Made by a program: the position numbers and the translations under genes | The notes under the pieces: generated by a model | Seen by the model: only the letters and a program-made list of their open reading frames with translations | What the model was told of the DNA's origin: nothing | Database searches by the model: none | NCBI GenBank assembly: GCA_036399055.1 | Contig: DASWNX010000016.1 | Span: 1 to 64,000 of the forward strand | DNA length: 64,000 nt | Origin: Jatrophihabitans sp. | Lineage (GTDB): Bacteria > Actinomycetota > Actinomycetes > Mycobacteriales > Jatrophihabitantaceae | Direction of reading: 5' to 3' | Shown: positions 29,432 through 37,826 of the stretch, piece after piece | How positions within the stretch are numbered: position 1 is the first letter of the stretch | Layout of the letters: each line of letters opens with the position of its first letter

Positions 29432-30610
29432 ATGCGAGAGAACGAGAATCTGCCGTTCGAACTGGCGGAGTACAGCCAGCGGCTGGCTGCGGTGCGCGAG
29501 CGGATGGCCGAGCGAGGGATCGATCTCGCCCTGATCAGCATTCCCGAGAACATCTACTACCTGACCGGCTACACCACACTCGGCTACTACATGTACCAGA
29601 CGTTGCTGGTGCCCATCGAGGATGAACCGCTGCTGCTGACCTACCGCGAGGAGCGGATCAACATCGAGCGGCTGTCCTGGCTGGAGCGTTACGTCAATTA
29701 TGACGTGGGTGAAGACCCCATCGAGGTGACCGCACGGACGGTGCTGGCAGCCGGCGCCATCGGCAAGACCCTGTCCATCGAAGAGAGTGGCTACTTCTTC
29801 CCGATCCGGACCTACCGGCGACTGGTCGCTGAGCTGCCCGGGGTCACCTGGGTGGATGGCAGCGGCCTGGTCGAAGCCAGCCGGCTGATCAAATCACCGG
29901 CCGAGATCGACTACATCCGAGCGGCCGCGGACGCCGCCATGGCCGGAATGGTCGAGGCGTTGCAGACCGCGAAGGTCGGAGCCACCGAGAATCAGGTGGC
30001 CGCCGCTGTCTATCGAGCCACGCTGGACAACGGCAGCGAGTATCCCGGCAGCCCGCCATACGTGATCAGCGGCGAGCGGTCCGGGCTGCCGCACGGCACC
30101 TGGGAGGGCCGCGAACTGCGTGAGGGCGACATCGTCTTCCTGGAGTTCTCCGGCTGTGTGAAGCGCTACAGCGCGGCCATGATGCGCACCGCGTTCATCG
30201 GCGACCCACCGGCCAGCGTGCGTGGCCGCGCCGAGGCGGTCCTCGACGGGCTCCAGCACGCGATCGACGCCATCGGCCCCGACGTCACCTCCGGCGCGGT
30301 AGACGAGGCGTGCCGCAAGGCGATCCTCAGCCACGGCTTCGGCGATCACACCCACGAAACCGGTTACTCCATAGGCGTCTGCTATCCGCCGGGCTGGAAC
30401 GAGAGCCACATCATGAACCTGCACCCCGGTGATGAGACGGTGTTGCGGCCCAACATGGTGTTTCATCTGGTTCCATCGCTGATCGTGCCGGAACTCAACG
30501 GCCACGTCGGATTCAGCGAGACGGTCGTCGTCACCGAAACCGGCTGTGAGGTGCTGACTGACAAGAAGATCCCCCGCCAGCTGCAGATCCTGCCCGCCGG
30601 ACGGCGTTGA
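29432..30610 (+). CDS. Creatinase/ectoine-hydrolase-like M24 family protein
   Basis: 392 residues: an N-terminal creatinase domain (residues 1-160) and a pita-bread M24 domain. The metal ligands of aminopeptidase P are not kept: the first Asp region reads VFLEFSGCVKRYSAAMMRTAF, so both Asp are replaced, as in the metal-free creatinase and ectoine hydrolase (DoeA/EutD) branch. The DoeA-like segments GYSIGVCYPPGWNESHIMNL and ETVLRPNMVFHLVPSLIV support that branch. It may open or form a cyclic amidine, or cleave a C-N bond in the pathway; ordinary Xaa-Pro peptidase activity is unlikely. Confidence 0.88.
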   Translation: MRENENLPFELAEYSQRLAAVRERMAERGIDLALISIPENIYYLTGYTTLGYYMYQTLLVPIEDEPLLLTYREERINIERLSWLERYVNYDVGEDPIEVTARTVLAAGAIGKTLSIEESGYFFPIRTYRRLVAELPGVTWVDGSGLVEASRLIKSPAEIDYIRAAADAAMAGMVEALQTAKVGATENQVAAAVYRATLDNGSEYPGSPPYVISGERSGLPHGTWEGRELREGDIVFLEFSGCVKRYSAAMMRTAFIGDPPASVRGRAEAVLDGLQHAIDAIGPDVTSGAVDEACRKAILSHGFGDHTHETGYSIGVCYPPGWNESHIMNLHPGDETVLRPNMVFHLVPSLIVPELNGHVGFSETVVVTETGCEVLTDKKIPRQLQILPAGRR

Positions 30611-31947
30611 TGAGCACCGCTGGCCTGGCCGTGCTCGGCGGCCCGCAGTCGGCGCCGAGTGGCGTGGACGAGTCGCTGTGGCCCGACGTGGACGAGACTG
30701 ACATCGACGCGGTCGTCGCCACGCTGCGTTCCGGCCGGCTGAGCTGGTACAACAACACCGAGGTCCGGGCGCTGGAGGAGCGCTGGGCCGAGTATGTCGG
30801 CGTCGCGCACTGTCTCGCGCTCAACAGCGGCACTGCCGCCCTGCACGCTGCGGTGGCCGCGGTCGGCGTTGGCCCTGGTGATGAGGTGATCGTGCCGGCG
30901 CTGAGCTTTCTCGCCTCGGCCAGTTGCGTGCTGCACCATCAGGCCATCCCGATCTTTGTCGATGTCGACCCGGTCACCTTCACGCTCGACCCCTCCGATC
31001 TGGAGCGAGTGGTCACCCCGCGCACCAAGGCGATCATCGCTGTGCACCTGCACGGCCTGCCCGCCGACATGGACCCAATCATGGCTTTCGCCGATCGACA
31101 TGGGCTGGCAGTGATCGAGGACGCCGCGCAGGCCCACGGGGCGACCTATCGAGGCCGTCCCGTCGGTTCGATCGGTGTGATCGGCGCGTTCAGCATCATG
31201 GCCGGCAAGAACCTCGCCACCGCGGGAGAGGGCGGCCTGCTGACCACCAATGATCCGGAGCTGCGTAATCGGGCGGATGCGGTGAAGATGTTCGGCGAGT
31301 CGATCGGGCCGGACAACGAGCGTGAGTACAACGCGCACACCATCGGCTTCAACTACCGGATCGGCCCGGTGCTAGCCGCAATGGCCCGCAGCCAGCTGAG
31401 CCGACTGGAGCGCTATACCAAGGAGGTGCAGGTCGGCGCGGAGCGGCTGGCGGGGCGGCTGGCCGAACTGCCGGGCGTGCTCCCGCCGGTGACACCGTCA
31501 GACCGCACGCACGTCTACCACCATTTTCGAGTCACCCTCGATCCGGTGGCCGCCGAGGTGGACCTGCCGCCCGGGGTCTTCCGCCAGGCCGTGCAGAACG
31601 CGCTCGCCGCCGAAGGCGTGCCGGTTTCCAGCTACCAGAATCGTCCGCTACCCGGTCAGACGCTGTTCCAGGAGCAGACCGGCTATGGCAAGGGCTGCCC
31701 GTGGACTTGCGGCCACGCCCGGCCGGTTCAGTACCGTTCCGAAGACTTTCCCAATACCTTGGCGGTTATTCAGCGAACGCTGTTGGTCGGCACCCGGCTG
31801 TGCATGGCGTCGCTACGAGATCCAACGTCGGTCGATGCCTACGCCGACGCGTTCACCAAGGTCATCGAGCACCGGCATCAGTTGGTTGACTACGCGCGAT
31901 CCATTGACTACATCGAGCCGTGGGAAACCACTAGCCGGTTGTGGTGA
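30610..31947 (+). CDS. DegT/DnrJ/EryC1/StrS aminotransferase
   Basis: 445 residues from ATG 30610, whose A is the last base of the previous stop (TGATG). This PLP family puts an amino group on sugars and similar polyols. The PLP Lys is in FSIMAGKNLATAGEGGLL (about residue 199), with ALNSGTAALHAAVAAVGVGPGDEVIVP and VIEDAAQAHGA upstream. The C-terminal part (ARPVQYRSEDFPNTLAVIQRTLLVG) is typical of the glutamine/glutamate-using sugar aminotransferases. It may aminate the ketone made by the transketolase; the AHBA-synthase subgroup is an alternative. Confidence 0.93.
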   Translation: MSTAGLAVLGGPQSAPSGVDESLWPDVDETDIDAVVATLRSGRLSWYNNTEVRALEERWAEYVGVAHCLALNSGTAALHAAVAAVGVGPGDEVIVPALSFLASASCVLHHQAIPIFVDVDPVTFTLDPSDLERVVTPRTKAIIAVHLHGLPADMDPIMAFADRHGLAVIEDAAQAHGATYRGRPVGSIGVIGAFSIMAGKNLATAGEGGLLTTNDPELRNRADAVKMFGESIGPDNEREYNAHTIGFNYRIGPVLAAMARSQLSRLERYTKEVQVGAERLAGRLAELPGVLPPVTPSDRTHVYHHFRVTLDPVAAEVDLPPGVFRQAVQNALAAEGVPVSSYQNRPLPGQTLFQEQTGYGKGCPWTCGHARPVQYRSEDFPNTLAVIQRTLLVGTRLCMASLRDPTSVDAYADAFTKVIEHRHQLVDYARSIDYIEPWETTSRLW

Positions 31948-31967
31948 CCACACGCTACGGAGGACAC

Positions 31968-32813
31968 ATGATTGCAACAACGGCGGAACCGTTGACGGAA
32001 ATGGCGCAGCGGATCCGACACCACATCATCGAATTGGCTACCAACAGTCCAGGGGCGCATGTCGGCGGCTCGATGTCTGTGACCGAGATCCTGACCGTGT
32101 TGTTCTTCGACGACGTGCTGAAGGTGAATCCGGCCGAGCCGCACTGGGCCGAGCGTGACCGCCTGATCTACAGCAAAGGTCATTCGTCGGCGGCGCTCTA
32201 CGCCGTCTTGGCCGAGCGCGGCTTCTTCCCGGTGTCCGAGCTGGCTAGCTACAAGCAACCGGGCAGCCGGCTCGCTGGCCATCCGTCCCGGGATATCCCA
32301 GGGGTCGAGTGGGCCACCGGATCGCTGGGTCATGGACTGCCGGTGGCGGTCGGCATGTCTTTGGCCAACCGACACGACCACCGCGACAGTCGGACCTTCG
32401 TGGTGCTCGGCGACGGCGAATGCCAGGAAGGCTCGATCTGGGAGGCGGCTATGTCAGCGGCGCACTTCCGGCTTGACAACCTGGTGGTGATCGTGGACCG
32501 CAACGGTTTTCAGGAGGACGGCGCGACCGAGGACATCATGGCGCTTGAACCGCTGGCGGACAAATGGCGGAGCTTCGGTTGGCAGGTTGTCGAGGTCGAC
32601 GGCCATGATGTGACCCAGTTGAGCCAGGCGCTGCACCGGGTGCCGTTGGCATCGGGGCAGCCTAGCTGCGTGATCGCCCGGACCGAGAAGGGCCACGGCC
32701 TGTCCTTCACGTCCAACACCCACACCTGGCACTACGGAAAGTTCTCCCAACAGCAGTATCAGCAGGCGCTGCAGGAGATGTCGGGCAAGCCCGTCGTCGG
32801 GCTGCTGCCATGA
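31968..32813 (+). CDS. Transketolase, N-terminal (ThDP-binding) subunit
   Basis: 281 residues from ATG 31968 (GGAGG four bases upstream). It carries the ThDP/Mg motif GDGECQEGSIWEAAMSAAHF (about residue 148) with the closing Asn in VIVDRNGFQ, the substrate His of YSKGHSSAALYAVL and HPSRDIPGVEWATGSLGHGLP. Only the first domain is present, so it must pair with a C-terminal subunit. Two such subunits are in this operon. Transfers a two-carbon ketol unit from a ketose phosphate to an aldehyde (family knowledge). Confidence 0.95.
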   Translation: MIATTAEPLTEMAQRIRHHIIELATNSPGAHVGGSMSVTEILTVLFFDDVLKVNPAEPHWAERDRLIYSKGHSSAALYAVLAERGFFPVSELASYKQPGSRLAGHPSRDIPGVEWATGSLGHGLPVAVGMSLANRHDHRDSRTFVVLGDGECQEGSIWEAAMSAAHFRLDNLVVIVDRNGFQEDGATEDIMALEPLADKWRSFGWQVVEVDGHDVTQLSQALHRVPLASGQPSCVIARTEKGHGLSFTSNTHTWHYGKFSQQQYQQALQEMSGKPVVGLLP

Positions 32814-33814
32814 CCGACACCGTCGCCGTGACCACCACGCCGGCGCCCGGCAGCGTTGAATGGATCGAACGACACGGGCTGTCTGCGGTAGACGGCTGCC
32901 GGCTTGCCCAGTTGGAGGCGGCCGGAACCGACGATCGAGTCATCTCGCTCGAGGGCGATCTCGGTGATTTCGGTGGCATTGAGTTCGCCGAGCGGTACCC
33001 GGACCGCTACCACGATTTCGGCATCGCAGAAGCGAATCTGGTGGGGGCGGCCGCCGGTTTTGCAGCCGCAGGCAAAATTCCGTTCGTCAACACGTTCGGC
33101 AGCTTCGCGCTGATGCGAGCCTGCGAACAGGTTCGCCTCGATGTGGCTTACCACCGGTCGAATGTGAAGATCGCCGGCACGTTCACTGGTATCGCGGCCG
33201 GGTTCTCAGGCCCCACCCACCATTGCGGTGAGGACATCGCCATCGCCCGCGTGATGCCGAACATGGTGGTGCTCGCGCCTGCTGATGCGGTGGCTGCCTA
33301 TCACCTCACGCTATCTGCCGTGCGCTGGCAGGGACCGGTCTACCTGCGGCTGGGCGTCGATCCGACTGCTCAGGTGTATGACGAGAACGCGTCCTTCGTC
33401 ATCGGCGGCTCCACAGTGCTACGTGAGGGCGAGGACGTGACCATTGTGGCCGCTGGTTTGACCAGCGTCGCGACCGCGGTGAGCGCCGCTGACTCCCTGA
33501 TGGGGCAAGGCATAAGAGCTCGGGTGGTGGATCTGTACTCGATCAAGCCGGTAGACCGAGCCGTGCTGATCGACTCAGCGCGCCGGACAGGTCTCATCGT
33601 CACCGTCGAGGAGCATTCCACGATCGGCGGGCTGGGCAGCACGGTCGCCGAGGTGCTCGCAGCCGAGGCGCCGGTGCCCGTCCGGATGCTCGGTCTGCCC
33701 GATGAGTACGCCCACGAAATCTGCTCCTACCAGGCGCACCTGCGCCGGTGCGGGCTTGACATCGACAGTGTAGTGACCGCAGTCGCGGACGAGGTACGGA
33801 GGAAGCAACGATGA
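32810..33814 (+). CDS. Transketolase, C-terminal subunit 1
   Basis: 334 residues: pyrimidine-binding domain plus C-terminal domain. The catalytic Glu that activates ThDP is in DFGIAEANLVGAAAGFAAAG (about residues 70-89). FVNTFGSFALMRACEQVRLDV and GPTHHCGEDIAIARVMP follow. It overlaps the N-terminal subunit gene by four bases (ATGA) and is therefore its first partner. Closely similar in layout to subunit 2 at 35701. Confidence 0.95.
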   Translation: MTDTVAVTTTPAPGSVEWIERHGLSAVDGCRLAQLEAAGTDDRVISLEGDLGDFGGIEFAERYPDRYHDFGIAEANLVGAAAGFAAAGKIPFVNTFGSFALMRACEQVRLDVAYHRSNVKIAGTFTGIAAGFSGPTHHCGEDIAIARVMPNMVVLAPADAVAAYHLTLSAVRWQGPVYLRLGVDPTAQVYDENASFVIGGSTVLREGEDVTIVAAGLTSVATAVSAADSLMGQGIRARVVDLYSIKPVDRAVLIDSARRTGLIVTVEEHSTIGGLGSTVAEVLAAEAPVPVRMLGLPDEYAHEICSYQAHLRRCGLDIDSVVTAVADEVRRKQR

Positions 33815-34536
33815 ATGATTCGGCCCCATTGGGCATTTTGATGCTGCAGGGCAAGATGGCTGACGTGCCGGGTTGCATGGCGTGCGAGGACACCTGGCCA
33901 TACCCGGTCCGGCGGATGGTCGTCGAGGGCTCGTCTACGCCGCGCACGCAAGCTGACGCCGAGGCCATGCTGCCGCTGTACGTGAGCGCGGCGCAGGAGC
34001 TGGAGCGGGAAGGCACCAAGGTCATCACGGCTAACTGCGGTCTGATGGCGCTGGTGCAAACCGAAGTGGCGTCCGCCGTCCGGGTGCCGGTCGTGCTGTC
34101 CAGCCTCGTCGCGGTGCCGACGGTGGCCAGGATGATCGCGCCGGACCAGCGGGTGGGTGTGCTGACATTCTTCGTCGACGCGGTGGGTGAGCGCAATTTC
34201 AATGCCTGCGGCTGGTCCAGTGAAGACTTTCCGGTGAGCGTCGCCGGGGTCGGTGAGCACGAGTCTTGGTTGCGGTTCCTCAAGACCAAGGAGATCGACG
34301 AGGAACTGCACGAGGCGCTGCGCGAAGACCTGCGGCAGGTGATCGAGGAGTTCCTGGCGCGGGAACCGGATATCGGCGCGCTGGTCTGCGAGTGCACCAT
34401 GCTGCCCGCCGTGCTGGACGAGCTGCGGCCAAGCCTGCCAGTGCCCGTCTTCGACCTGTTGAACGTGTTGGACTGGACCGTGAGCGGATTTGGCCGGCCG
34501 ATGGGCAGCACAAAGGTGGCCAGCGATGTCGGCTGA
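33811..34536 (+). CDS. Asp/Glu racemase superfamily protein (maleate-isomerase/hydantoin-racemase-like)
   Basis: 241 residues, ATGA overlap with the previous gene. Two catalytic-position cysteines are seen: ITANCGLMALVQTEV (about residue 76) and LVCECTMLPAVLDEL (about 192). This two-Cys arrangement suits a proton-transfer racemase or isomerase; the EutA-like proteins of ectoine pathways are in the same superfamily. It may set the stereocentre alpha to a carboxyl or carbonyl in the amino acid under construction. Substrate unknown. Confidence 0.85.
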   Translation: MNDSAPLGILMLQGKMADVPGCMACEDTWPYPVRRMVVEGSSTPRTQADAEAMLPLYVSAAQELEREGTKVITANCGLMALVQTEVASAVRVPVVLSSLVAVPTVARMIAPDQRVGVLTFFVDAVGERNFNACGWSSEDFPVSVAGVGEHESWLRFLKTKEIDEELHEALREDLRQVIEEFLAREPDIGALVCECTMLPAVLDELRPSLPVPVFDLLNVLDWTVSGFGRPMGSTKVASDVG

Positions 34537-35701
34537 GCGGCGACAGGTGGAGTTCTTCCATCTGGTACCGCAGATCAGCTACGGGCGGGGCGCGGCGCGA
34601 CGGGCCGGCGAGGCCCTCCGTGACCTCGGCGTGCGGCGCGTGCTGGTGGTCTCCGACCCTGGTGTCCTGGCCGCCGGCGTGGTCGATCCAGTGCTCAGCT
34701 CGCTCAAGCACGCCGGTATCTCCTACGTGACCTTCAGCGAGGTGCGGACCAACCCGTCCGAAAAGCATGTGGACGCCGCGGTGCAGGCTTATCGAGACAA
34801 TGACTGCGACGGGGTGCTCGGCATCGGTGGCGGCAGCGCGCTGGACGTAGCCAAATCGGCTGCCGTCATCGAGTCCCATGGTGGCAGCATCGCCGATTTC
34901 GAGGACGGTGCACGGGCGGTCACGATGCCCACCCCGCCGCTGGTCCTGGTGCCCACCACTGCTGGCACTGGTAGCGAGGCGGTGGCCGGCGCGATCATCA
35001 CCGACAGCGCGCGAGCCTTCAAGATGCACATCGTGGCCACCCCGGCGCATGTGGCGCTGTGCGACCCGGAACTGACGCTGACCCTGCCGGCCGGTCCTAC
35101 GGCAGCCGCCGGGGTCGACGCGCTGGCCCATGCGATCGGCGCGTACGTGTCCTCCGAACGCCAGCCGCTCGCCGACGCGATGGCGCTCTATGCCGTCTCG
35201 AGCATCTTCCACGCTCTGCCCGACGCGGTCGCGGACGGCGCCGACCTGGATGCGCGGGATCGGATGATGACCGGCAGTCTGGCGGCCGGCATCTCCATGA
35301 AGGGCGGCGGCGCAGTCGATCATGCCTTCGCGCACGCGGTGAATGCGATGTTCGACGTTCACCATGGCGTCGGTGTCGCGTTGTTCCTCACCGACGGGAT
35401 GGAGTTCAACCTGCCACACCTGCCGACGAGGTTCGCCGCACTCGCCGGCGCGCTTGGCGTGGCCAACGGGTCCGACAGCGCATTCCGGCAAGGTGAGGCA
35501 GCCATCCGCGCCGTGCGCGACATGGTGGCCGCCTTGCCCATTCCAACGCTGGGTGAGCTGGGCGTCACCGCAGCGCACGTGCCGGAACTGGTCACCAAGG
35601 TGATGGCCGACAAGTTCCATCTCGGGCTCAACCCGGTGCCGCTGACCGAGCAAGACGCCGAATCGGTGCTGTCGGCCGCGGTCCGTCGGGGAACCCTGTG
35701 A
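34526..35701 (+). CDS. Iron-type alcohol dehydrogenase 1
   Basis: 391 residues from ATG 34526, which overlaps the racemase gene by 11 bases (AAAGG upstream). NAD(P) motif GIGGGSALDVAKS (about residues 100-111) and metal ligands Asp/His in GVDALAHAIGAY (about 199-204) and His/His in GAVDHAFAHAVNAMFDVHHG. The family reduces aldehydes or ketones or, in reverse, oxidises alcohols. Here it could reduce the ketol carbonyl made by the split transketolase. The next gene is the second transketolase C-subunit. Confidence 0.92.
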   Translation: MSAERRQVEFFHLVPQISYGRGAARRAGEALRDLGVRRVLVVSDPGVLAAGVVDPVLSSLKHAGISYVTFSEVRTNPSEKHVDAAVQAYRDNDCDGVLGIGGGSALDVAKSAAVIESHGGSIADFEDGARAVTMPTPPLVLVPTTAGTGSEAVAGAIITDSARAFKMHIVATPAHVALCDPELTLTLPAGPTAAAGVDALAHAIGAYVSSERQPLADAMALYAVSSIFHALPDAVADGADLDARDRMMTGSLAAGISMKGGGAVDHAFAHAVNAMFDVHHGVGVALFLTDGMEFNLPHLPTRFAALAGALGVANGSDSAFRQGEAAIRAVRDMVAALPIPTLGELGVTAAHVPELVTKVMADKFHLGLNPVPLTEQDAESVLSAAVRRGTL

Positions 35702-36684
35702 TGGCAGATCTCGCCGACTGGCACGCCAGATATGGCTTGTCGAGCCGGGCCGCTTGCCGGCACGCTCAGCTCGAGCTTGCCCGCGTCGATGACCGGATCT
35801 TCTCCGTCGAAAACGACCTCGGTATGCCGGAGGTGCCCTTCGACAAGGAGTTCCCCGATAGGTACCTGCAGGTGGGTATCGCCGAGGCCAACCAGGTCGG
35901 GATCGCGGCTGGGCTGGCGGTCGGAGGCAAGATCCCGTTCGTCAACACCTTCGCCGTGTTCGGCGTCATGCGCGCATGCGAGCAATTGCGAATCGACGTG
36001 GCGTACAACCAGGCCAACGTCAAGGTAATAGGCTATTACACCGGCCTGTCCGGAGGTTATGCCGGCCCGAGCCACCAGTGCGTCGAGGACATCGCGATCA
36101 CCAGGGCGCTTCCGGGAATGACAGTGCTGTCGCCAGCCGATGCCTACGAGACCTACCTGGCCACGTTCGCCGCGGCCGCGCACCCGGGGCCGGTGTACCT
36201 GCGAGCCAGCCGGGGGCCGACCCCGGCCGTCTACACCTCACCCACCGAGTTTCACATCGGCAAGGCCGTCGTGCTGCGCGACGGCGGTGTCACCGGTGAC
36301 GAGCCGGTTGACGTGAGCATCTTGGCGACCGGGTGCCAGATCGTGCCTATGGCCTTGCAGGCTGCGGACCTTCTCGCCGAGCATGGCGTTCGCTGTCGGG
36401 TGCTGAACATACACACCTTGAAGCCACTGGATGAGGCCGCGATCACGGCAGAGGCGCGTCGCAGCCGCCTGCTGGTCACCTACGAGGATCACAGTCAGAT
36501 CGGAGGGCTCGGCTCCGCGGTCGCATCGGTCGTTCTAGCCCGACATCCAGCTCCGGTGCTGAGTTTCGGTGTCCAGGACCAATACTGCACCCAGACCGCG
36601 GAGTACGACCAGATGCTCGTCCGGTATGGCCTGGGTCCGGAACAGGTCAATCTGGCGGTGCGGCGATGGCTCTCCCAACACTGA
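35701..36684 (+). CDS. Transketolase, C-terminal subunit 2
   Basis: 327 residues from ATG 35701 (TGATG overlap). It is a second C-terminal subunit with the ThDP-activating Glu in VGIAEANQVGIAAGLAVGG (about residue 62), FVNTFAVFGVMRACEQLRIDV and GYAGPSHQCVEDIAITRALP. Its own N-terminal ThDP subunit is absent, so it presumably shares the 31968 subunit. The pocket differs from subunit 1 (YYTGLSGG versus TFTGIAAG), which suggests a different acceptor. Confidence 0.94.
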   Translation: MADLADWHARYGLSSRAACRHAQLELARVDDRIFSVENDLGMPEVPFDKEFPDRYLQVGIAEANQVGIAAGLAVGGKIPFVNTFAVFGVMRACEQLRIDVAYNQANVKVIGYYTGLSGGYAGPSHQCVEDIAITRALPGMTVLSPADAYETYLATFAAAAHPGPVYLRASRGPTPAVYTSPTEFHIGKAVVLRDGGVTGDEPVDVSILATGCQIVPMALQAADLLAEHGVRCRVLNIHTLKPLDEAAITAEARRSRLLVTYEDHSQIGGLGSAVASVVLARHPAPVLSFGVQDQYCTQTAEYDQMLVRYGLGPEQVNLAVRRWLSQH

Positions 36685-37823
36685 AGGCTTCATGGACGGC
36701 CAAGGACACGCCCGAATTACACGTGGGTCCCGGTGTCCTTGAGGAGGTCGGCGCGTGTGTCGCGGCGTGGGGCATCCGCCGGCCACTGGTGGTCTCCGAT
36801 CAAGGTGTAGCGGGATCTGGCTGGACCGAGCGGGTGGTGACGTCGCTGCGCAGCGCCGGCTTGGAGCCGGCCGAGTGGCTCGTCTGGCACCCCGACCCGA
36901 GCATCGACGTAGTGCGACAGTGCCGTGTCGCGTATGCGGCCAACCAGCACGATGGCTTGGTGGCGGTCGGAGGCGGCAGCGTCATCGACGTGGCGAAGGC
37001 ATGCTCCGGCCTGGCCGTGCATCCGGGCCAGTTGACCGATTACGAAGGGCTGGGCAGGTTCACCATGCCCGGGCCACCGGTGTTCGCGGTGCTGACAACC
37101 CCGGGCAGCGGCGCGGAGCTGTCCCAGCATGCGGTGATCGCCGACGGCGCCGGTCGCAGGTTCGCCGTGAGCGGTCGGTGGTTGGCGCCGAGGATGGTGC
37201 TCGCCGACCCGAGCACCTTCACCACCCTGCCGCCTGAGGTAGCCACCGATACGGTGCTGGACGCCATGCTGCACGCGATCGAGGCCTACCTAGGACGGGC
37301 TGCGTCGCCGTACACGGACATGTGCGCCCGCATGGGCCTGGGCATCCTGGGCGCCGCGGCCGTGCCGGCCATCCGCGACGGCGATCCAGCAGCGAACCTG
37401 GATCTGGTCTCGGGTTGCCTGGCCGCTGGCATCGCGATGGCCAATGCCAGCGCCGGCGTGGTGCACGCGCTCGGCTACCCGCTGACCAGCGAGTACCAGC
37501 TTTCCCACGGGCGGGCCAACGCGCTGGTGGCGCCGGCAGCGCTACGGGCTGTCGCTCACGCCGCTCCGGTTCGGTATGCAGAGTTGGGTCGGCTGCTGAC
37601 TCCGGACACCGGCGCCTCCGACCTCGCCGCTTCGTACACCGCAATGCGCGTCCAGTTGGGTGTGACCGCCTCGCTGGCCGACTACGGCGTGCCGTATGCG
37701 GACTTGGCCCGGCTGGCCGCGTTGGCCATCGAATATCGACCAGTGCTGCGCAACACCAGACGGGAATTCAGCCAAGCGGAACTCTGTGATCTCTACCAGC
37801 TGGCGTGGAAAGGCCAAGGGTGA
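36666..37823 (+). CDS. Iron-type alcohol dehydrogenase 2
   Basis: 385 residues; ATG 36666 overlaps the transketolase gene by 19 bases. GGGSVIDVAKACSG is the nucleotide motif. Metal ligands are Asp/His in VLDAMLHAIEAYLG (about residues 198-202) and His in GVVHALGYPLTSEYQLSHGRAN. It is clearly different from dehydrogenase 1 and so probably acts on another carbonyl. One Fe-dehydrogenase follows each transketolase C-subunit, which suggests two elongation/reduction rounds. Confidence 0.92.
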   Translation: MALPTLKASWTAKDTPELHVGPGVLEEVGACVAAWGIRRPLVVSDQGVAGSGWTERVVTSLRSAGLEPAEWLVWHPDPSIDVVRQCRVAYAANQHDGLVAVGGGSVIDVAKACSGLAVHPGQLTDYEGLGRFTMPGPPVFAVLTTPGSGAELSQHAVIADGAGRRFAVSGRWLAPRMVLADPSTFTTLPPEVATDTVLDAMLHAIEAYLGRAASPYTDMCARMGLGILGAAAVPAIRDGDPAANLDLVSGCLAAGIAMANASAGVVHALGYPLTSEYQLSHGRANALVAPAALRAVAHAAPVRYAELGRLLTPDTGASDLAASYTAMRVQLGVTASLADYGVPYADLARLAALAIEYRPVLRNTRREFSQAELCDLYQLAWKGQG

Positions 37824-37826
37824 CAC

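Noticed and set aside
30610..36684. AHBA/ansamycin-type or aminoshikimate pathway
   Set aside because: DegT enzyme and split transketolase recall rifamycin Rif15A/B, but there is no dehydroquinate-synthase-like, kanosamine kinase or phosphatase gene, and the Fe-ADHs keep the GGGSxxDVAK dehydrogenase motif.
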